DNA of 8,340 nt from Hyphomicrobiales bacterium (GTDB lineage Bacteria; Pseudomonadota; Alphaproteobacteria; Rhizobiales; Devosiaceae): contig JALSJY010000112.1 of the NCBI GenBank assembly GCA_026989045.1, positions 1 through 8,340 on the forward strand, given 5' to 3'. Under the pieces are notes generated by a model. It was not told where the DNA came from and did not search any database. It saw nothing but the letters and a program-made list of their open reading frames with translations. Shown piece after piece: positions 4,800-8,340 of this stretch; the stretch's first letter is position 1; each line of letters begins with the position of its first letter. The translations under genes were made by a program, and so were the position numbers.

Positions 4800-6047
4800 A
4801 TGGATAATAATCAAAAGCTTGAAATAAAAGCAATTGCTGAGAAAAATTCTGGTGATGTAAATGGCATGTTTAATGAGTTTATGTCTGCGTTTGAAGAGTT
4901 TAAACATACTAATGATGCTCGCTTAGGTGAGTTAGAAAAGCGTGGCTCTAGCGATGTTGTAGTTGAGGATAAACTTAACCGTTTGAATGCTGCGCTTGAT
5001 GGGCATAAATCTGCGCTTGACCGTGCTGTTGCGGAGCGTTCTCGTCCTACTCTTGAGGGGATTGGGCGCACGGGTTTTGCTCAAACAGGTTTAGAAAATA
5101 ATGAGTATAAAGATGCTTTTTCTGCTTATGTTAAGCGTGGTGAAGAAAAGGCGCTTTCGATTGGTTCAAACCCTGATGGTGGTTATCTTGTGCCTGATGA
5201 AACTGAGGTTGAGATTGCGCGGTTGTTAAAAGATATTTCGCCTATTCGTGCAATTGCTGGTAATCGGATTGTTTCTACTTCGGTTTATAAAAAGCCGATT
5301 TCTATTTCTGGCCCTGCTGTTGGTTGGGTTGGTGAAACTGATGTTAGGCCTGAAACTGCATCACAGGTTTTAAGTGAAATTTCTTATCCTACGATGGAAC
5401 TTTATGCCATGCCTGCAGCGACTTCTGCTTTTCTTGATGATGCGGCGGTTGATGTTGGTCTTTGGATTGCTGATGAGGTGAATGCGGCTTTTGCTGAGCA
5501 GGAAACATCTGCTTTTGTTAATGGTGATGGGGTGAATAAGCCTAAAGGGTTTTTGGCTGAAACTATTGTTGATGAGGGTGTTTGGTCTTGGGGTAATATT
5601 GGTTATGTGCCAACGGGTGAAGCGGGTGCATTGCCTGTAGCTGATGAAAGTGATGTGCTGATTGATTTGGTTTATTCGCTTAAGGCTGGTTATCGTCAAA
5701 ATGCTTCTTGGGTTATGAATCGCTCAACACAGGCAGCAATTCGTAAGCTTAAAGATGCTGATGGTAATTATATTTGGTCGCCATCATTAACGCCTAATGG
5801 TAATGCGTCTTTGCTTGGCTTTAATTTGGTTGAAGCTGAAGATATGCCTGATATTGCGGCTGATTCCACTTCGATTGCCTTTGGTGATTTTGGGCGTGGA
5901 TATTTGGTTGTTGATCGTCAGGGGGTGAATGTTTTGCGTGATCCTTTCTCTTCGAAGCCGTATGTTTTATTTTATACTACTAAGCGTGTTGGTGGTGGCG
6001 TGTCTGATTTTGATGCGATTAAGTTGCTTAAGTTTGCTGCTAGCTAA
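4800..6047 (+). CDS. HK97-fold major capsid protein (GTA gp5)
   Basis: The 415-residue product forms the shell. Residues ~1-80 are charged and coiled-coil-like (NGMFNEFMSAFEEFKHTNDA, DKLNRLNAALDGHKSALDRA), matching the delta/scaffold domain cut off during maturation. The mature capsid probably starts shortly before SNPDGGYLVPDETEVEIARL (~123-142); a cut around K117-A118 is plausible but not shown. Family signatures include SGPAVGWVGETD (~170-181), FLDDAAVDVGLWIADEV (~211-227), FVNGDGVNKPKGFL (~239-252), WVMNRSTQAAIRKLKDADGNY (~304-324, given loosely) and the C-terminal FGRGYLVVDRQGV with KPYVLFYTTKRVGGGV. The Shine-Dalgarno AAAAAAGG lies about 12 nt before the ATG, somewhat long. A terminator-like hairpin follows immediately. 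Confidence 0.95.
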   Translation: MDNNQKLEIKAIAEKNSGDVNGMFNEFMSAFEEFKHTNDARLGELEKRGSSDVVVEDKLNRLNAALDGHKSALDRAVAERSRPTLEGIGRTGFAQTGLENNEYKDAFSAYVKRGEEKALSIGSNPDGGYLVPDETEVEIARLLKDISPIRAIAGNRIVSTSVYKKPISISGPAVGWVGETDVRPETASQVLSEISYPTMELYAMPAATSAFLDDAAVDVGLWIADEVNAAFAEQETSAFVNGDGVNKPKGFLAETIVDEGVWSWGNIGYVPTGEAGALPVADESDVLIDLVYSLKAGYRQNASWVMNRSTQAAIRKLKDADGNYIWSPSLTPNGNASLLGFNLVEAEDMPDIAADSTSIAFGDFGRGYLVVDRQGVNVLRDPFSSKPYVLFYTTKRVGGGVSDFDAIKLLKFAAS

Positions 6048-6058
6048 AAGTAAAAAAT

Positions 6059-6086
6059 AGGGCGGGGGTTTTCTTCGCCCTTTATT
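6059..6086 (+). terminator. Intrinsic-terminator-like hairpin after the capsid gene
   Basis: AGGGCG (6059-6064) pairs perfectly with CGCCCT (6076-6081) around an 11-nt loop GGGGTTTTCTT, and is followed by TTATTTAAT. It begins 12 nt after the capsid stop. The run of T is interrupted by an A, so termination may be only partial. It lies inside an otherwise continuous GTA operon, so it probably lowers neck and tail gene expression relative to the capsid. Confidence 0.75.
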
Positions 6087-6114
6087 TAATATTTTCAATA
6101 ATTACGAGATTGAT

Positions 6115-6693
6115 ATGACCTCATATTTACTGAGCGCTCCCGCTGTGGAGCCAGTTAGCCTTGCCCAGAGCAAAGAATTTTTGCGCATTGATGATGCTAA
6201 TGAAGATGGCTTTATTACTAGTTTGATTGCGGCGGCGCGCCTTCATGTGGAAAGCACAACTAGTAGGGCGCTTATTTCCCAAAGCTGGCGCATTATTTTT
6301 GATGATTGGCCTAGTGATAGGATTGTTAAACTGCCTGTTGGGCCACTTTTATCGCTAACTGAGATCAATGTTTTTGATTTTGATGGCGCTGCTCACTCAA
6401 TCGCTTTGGCGCAATTTCAGCCTGAGACTAACACTGCGGCTGCAAGAATATTTTTACCCTCAATGATTGATGGATTGCCTTTGATGCGAGAGAGGGCGGG
6501 GATTGAAATTGATTATGTTGCTGGGTTTGGAGCTAGCTCAGACGATGTGCCTGCTGATTTGAAACAGGCGATATTATCGTTAATTGCTTATTGGTTTGAG
6601 CATCGTGATGCGGTGGTGATTGCGGGATCCGGGGCTATTGTTCCGCCTGGATTTGATAATCTGATTGCCTCATATCGGGTGGTGAAATTATGA
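6115..6693 (+). CDS. Head-tail connector protein, phiE125 gp8-like / HK97 gp6-like (GTA gp6)
   Basis: This is the adaptor ring that docks below the portal and starts the neck. The 192-residue product shows EPVSLAQSKEFLRID (~12-26), the ED-FITSLIAAARLHVESTT-RALISQSW helical core (~30-58), FDDWPSDRIVKLPVGPLLSL (~62-81) and the C-terminal VPADLKQAILSLIAYWFEHRD (~145-165). These match alphaproteobacterial 'head-tail connector' and 'phiE125 gp8 family' proteins. Length fits. The start at ATG 6115 has only a weak CGAGA upstream, and the gene is 33 nt past the terminator-like hairpin, so it may depend on read-through. Its TGA overlaps the next gene's ATG (ATGA), implying coupled translation. Confidence 0.88.
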   Translation: MTSYLLSAPAVEPVSLAQSKEFLRIDDANEDGFITSLIAAARLHVESTTSRALISQSWRIIFDDWPSDRIVKLPVGPLLSLTEINVFDFDGAAHSIALAQFQPETNTAAARIFLPSMIDGLPLMRERAGIEIDYVAGFGASSDDVPADLKQAILSLIAYWFEHRDAVVIAGSGAIVPPGFDNLIASYRVVKL

Positions 6694-7031
6694 ATGGAAA
6701 AATCCCTTCTATTGGTAGTTTGCGCGAAAGGGTGCAGCTTTTTACCAAGGTAATGAGTAAAGATGATGCGGGCGGACATGTGGTGAGTTTTGTATCGATT
6801 GGTGATGTTTGGGCGAAGGTTATTCCATCTAAAGGGCGGACATTTTTTGAGGTTAATAGCAGGAGTGCTATTGCAACTCATGAAGTGTTGATGCGCTTTC
6901 GAGATGATTTAAATGTTGGCGATCAGATTATTTATCGAGATGAAAAGCTTGAGTTGGTGTCGGTTAATGACCTTAATGGGCGACGGGCTTATCTTAGGTG
7001 TATATGCACTAAAAAAACGGTGGCGGGTTAG
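6690..7031 (+). CDS. Phage head closure / head-tail adaptor protein (GTA gp7)
   Basis: The 113-residue product fits the SPP1 gp16-like head-tail joining family: SIGSLRERVQLF (~7-18), DDAGGHVVSFVSIGDVWAKVIPSKGRTFF (~25-53), IATHEVLMRFRDDLNVGDQIIYRDEKLELVSVNDLNGRRAYLRCICTKK given in outline (~61-109). The classic family order LRERV, DGAGG, VWA-V-P, THEV-MR is visible. It acts as a stopper below the gp6 ring, keeping packaged DNA in and offering a platform for the tail. The start overlaps the gp6 stop by 4 nt, and the gene abuts gp8 with no gap. Confidence 0.87.
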   Translation: MNGKIPSIGSLRERVQLFTKVMSKDDAGGHVVSFVSIGDVWAKVIPSKGRTFFEVNSRSAIATHEVLMRFRDDLNVGDQIIYRDEKLELVSVNDLNGRRAYLRCICTKKTVAG

Positions 7032-7442
7032 ATGGCTCATTCAATTATTGAATTACAAAGCGCTTTTATTTCGGCACTAAAAAATGATGCGCAATTGGTT
7101 GCGCTTTTGGGTGGGGAGGCTATTTTTGATGCTCCTCCAAAAGATAAAGAGCCGCCATTTGTTGCTATTTTGCGGCATGATGTTTTGAGCCGTGATGGTG
7201 ATGAGGAAATTTGTTTCGAGCATCGATTGTTGGTTGTTTGTTGGCATTTTGATGCTTCTCGTAAAAAGGTTTTGGCGATTGTTGAGCGAGTGGTTGAAGT
7301 GGCGCTTGGCGTTGATTTTTCTGGAGTGAATTTGAATGTCACTCATGCTCAACATGAGCGCACTGATAGTTCGATTGATGAAAAATCAGGCAAGGCTAGG
7401 GCAGCAATTGCTTTGAAATTTTTTTCTGAGCCTGTTGCATAA
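7032..7442 (+). CDS. DUF3168 tail terminator-like protein (GTA gp8)
   Basis: The 136-residue product begins immediately after the gp7 stop (TAGATG). Seen: an N-terminal helix (IIELQSAFISALKNDAQLVALLG, ~5-27), then IFDAPPKDKEPPFVAILRHD (~31-50), HRLLVVCWHFDASRKKVLAIVERVVEVAL (~64-92) and a C-terminal beta strand ending KARAAIALKFFSEP. This is the standard DUF3168 pattern 'I-D-AP---PPFV-LG' with 'HR--V-VWH'. Known: DUF3168 proteins form a hexameric ring that ends the tail tube and joins it to the neck. A 33-nt gap carrying the Shine-Dalgarno of gp9 follows. Confidence 0.85.
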   Translation: MAHSIIELQSAFISALKNDAQLVALLGGEAIFDAPPKDKEPPFVAILRHDVLSRDGDEEICFEHRLLVVCWHFDASRKKVLAIVERVVEVALGVDFSGVNLNVTHAQHERTDSSIDEKSGKARAAIALKFFSEPVA

Positions 7443-7475
7443 ATTTATAATTTTAAAGAGATAATGGAGAAATAA

Positions 7476-7889
7476 ATGAGCGCTCAAAGTGGCAAGGATA
7501 TGCTTTTACGTCTTGATGAAACTGGGCTTGGAAGTTTTTTAACGGTAGCGGGATTGCGCACAAAAGCGCTTAATTTTAATGCCGCTTCAATTGATGTGAC
7601 CGATGCGCAATCTGTTGGCAGGTGGCGTGAACTTTTGTCTGGTGGAGGGATTAAACGTGCCTCATTAAGTGGTGCTGGCGTGTTTAAGGATAAGATTTCT
7701 GATGCGAAAATTCGTCAGATGTTTTTTGATGGCGAGATAAAAAATTGGCAAATGATAATTCCCGATTTTGGCACTGTTGAGGGCGCGTTTCAAATTGTTT
7801 CATTGGAATTCTCTGCCGATCATGCAGGGGAAGTTACGTTTGATATTGCGCTTGAGAGTGCGGGTGAACTTAGCTTTATGGTGATTTAG
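7476..7889 (+). CDS. Major tail tube protein, TP901-1 family (GTA gp9)
   Basis: The 137-residue product forms the tube of the short non-contractile tail. The start ATG 7476 has TGGAG six to eight bases upstream. Family landmarks: SGKDMLLRLDETGLGSF (~5-21), TVAGLRTKALNFNAASIDVTDAQSVGRWRELLSGGGIKRASLSG in outline (~23-66), GVFKDKISDAKIR (~68-80), NWQMIIPDFGTVEGAFQIVSLE (~90-111) and GEVTFDIALESAGELSF (~118-134). The DVTDA-S-GRWRELL-G-G signature is highly characteristic of GTA-type tail proteins. gp10 starts at the next base after the stop (TAGATG). Confidence 0.92.
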   Translation: MSAQSGKDMLLRLDETGLGSFLTVAGLRTKALNFNAASIDVTDAQSVGRWRELLSGGGIKRASLSGAGVFKDKISDAKIRQMFFDGEIKNWQMIIPDFGTVEGAFQIVSLEFSADHAGEVTFDIALESAGELSFMVI

Positions 7890-8222
7890 ATGGCTAATAT
7901 TTTACGTGGTGAAATTGAGGCGATGATTGATGGAGAGAGCAAAACTCTTTGTTTGACGCTTGGTGCATTGGCTGAGTTGGAGGCCAAAATGCAAGCGAAA
8001 GATTTGGTTGGATTGAGTGAGAGATTTGAAAGTGGGCGGCTTAGTGCGCGTGATTTGATGGCTATAATTGGAGCGGGGCTTAGGGGTGCTGGCAATGTTA
8101 TTTCTGATGATGATTTGGCACGAATGAGTATTGAGGGCGGTTTAACCGGCGCGGCTAAAATTGCAGTTGATTTATTGGTTGCAACATTTGGTGGCCAAAA
8201 AAATAATGAGCAAGAGAAGTGA
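7890..8222 (+). CDS. Gene transfer agent family protein gp10 (tail assembly chaperone-like)
   Basis: The 110-residue product carries the GTA gp10 signature: RGEIEAMIDGESKTLCLTLGALAELEAK (~6-33, in outline), DLVGLSERFESGRLSARDLMAIIGAGLRG (~38-66, in outline), then a DDDLARMSIEGGLTGAAKIAVDLLVATFGG end. Known: this family is found mainly in alphaproteobacterial GTAs and related prophages and is thought to act as a tail assembly chaperone or tail-tube-associated factor. It abuts gp9, and its TGA (8220-8222) overlaps the GTG start of the next gene. A seven-A stretch near its end (8197-8203) looks like a frameshift site but leads straight to stops. Confidence 0.9.
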   Translation: MANILRGEIEAMIDGESKTLCLTLGALAELEAKMQAKDLVGLSERFESGRLSARDLMAIIGAGLRGAGNVISDDDLARMSIEGGLTGAAKIAVDLLVATFGGQKNNEQEK

Positions 8223-8340
8223 AGCCGTTTCCATGGGAGGAGGCTATGCAATTTGGTTTTGGGGTTTTGCGACTTTCATCAAAGGATTTTTGGGCAATGA
8301 CACCAATTGAATTGGCAGCTGCGCATAGAGCATTTGCGCC
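8219..8340 (+). CDS. Phage tail assembly chaperone, rcc01693/GTA gp10.1 family, C-terminus cut by window edge
   Basis: Forty codons are visible. The start is GTG 8219, overlapping the gp10 stop as GTGA; the frame is closed upstream by TGA at 8207-8209. The protein reads MKPFPWEEAMQFGFGVLRLS then SKDFWAMTPIELAAA. The opening 'PFPW-EAM--G-GVLRL----FW-MTP-EL-AA' is the family hallmark, so the internal ATG at 8246, despite a perfect GGAGGAGG upstream, would remove the conserved PFPWEEAM segment. Both starts might be used. Known: the family (DUF2376, TAC-like) lies between gp10 and the tape measure gene in GTAs and probably chaperones the tape measure protein during tail assembly. Confidence 0.85.
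   Translation, partial: MKPFPWEEAMQFGFGVLRLSSKDFWAMTPIELAAAHRAFA

Noticed and set aside
8197..8209. A AAA AAT slippery heptamer near the end of gp10, suggesting a -1 frameshift fusion to gp10.1 as in lambda G/GT
   Set aside because: gp10.1 is indeed in the -1 frame, but a slip there meets TAA at 8204-8206 and TGA at 8207-8209 at once, so no fusion can form. Coupling through the GTGA overlap is the simpler explanation.
1..8340. CRISPR array, tRNA, rRNA, insertion sequence or toxin-antitoxin pair
   Set aside because: No spaced direct repeats, cloverleaf, transposase motif or inverted terminal repeats were seen; the only tandem repeat is the 24-bp unit within the portal gene.

Overview
The window holds the 5' two-thirds of a gene-transfer-agent (GTA) type head-tail cluster from an alphaproteobacterium. 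Eleven co-directional genes on the + strand follow the order of the Rhodobacter capsulatus GTA (RcGTA): small terminase, large terminase, portal, a small membrane protein, prohead protease, HK97 major capsid, head-tail connector, head closure, DUF3168 tail terminator, TP901-1-type tail tube, GTA gp10, and the start of the gp10.1 chaperone, which runs off the right edge. A twelfth gene, a 52-codon ORF between the membrane protein and the protease, is tightly packed into the same run. The protein motifs in gp2-gp10.1 point to Alphaproteobacteria. The DNA looks AT-leaning with many A/T third positions, so a low-GC member of that class is likely; genus cannot be told from the sequence.

Layout. 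Positions 1-864: a minus-strand, Pro/Thr/Gln-rich protein, cut by the left edge, with two copies of a beta-rich domain. It is most like the loosely defined alphaproteobacterial FliK (flagellar hook-length control) type proteins. Positions 865-1154: a divergent intergenic region with a GC-rich hairpin repeat, a weak minus-strand promoter candidate, a DnaA-box-like 9-mer, a small leader hairpin and a possible 18-codon leader ORF with a perfect Shine-Dalgarno. Positions 1155-4780: packaging and prohead genes gp1-gp4, mostly touching or overlapping. Positions 4800-6047: major capsid gene. Positions 6059-6083: intrinsic-terminator-like hairpin directly after the capsid gene. Positions 6115-8340: neck and tail-initiation genes gp6-gp10.1, mostly abutting or overlapping.

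How the genes work together. The terminase proteins (gp1, gp2) bring DNA to the portal (gp3) and pump it into the capsid (gp5), whose precursor is trimmed by the protease (gp4). gp6 and gp7 close the head, gp8 ends the tail and joins it to the neck, gp9 forms the tail tube, and gp10/gp10.1 are chaperones for tail assembly. No integrase, repressor, replication or lysis gene lies upstream of the terminase; the neighbour is a chromosomal-looking flagellar-type gene. This fits a domesticated GTA better than an active prophage, but the far tail genes and distal flank are outside the window. I did not find an unknown enzymatic system. The most useful novelties are the overlooked 52-aa ORF, the 24-bp tandem repeat inside the portal gene, the intra-operon terminator after the capsid gene, the GTG start of gp10.1 and the possible leader ORF.
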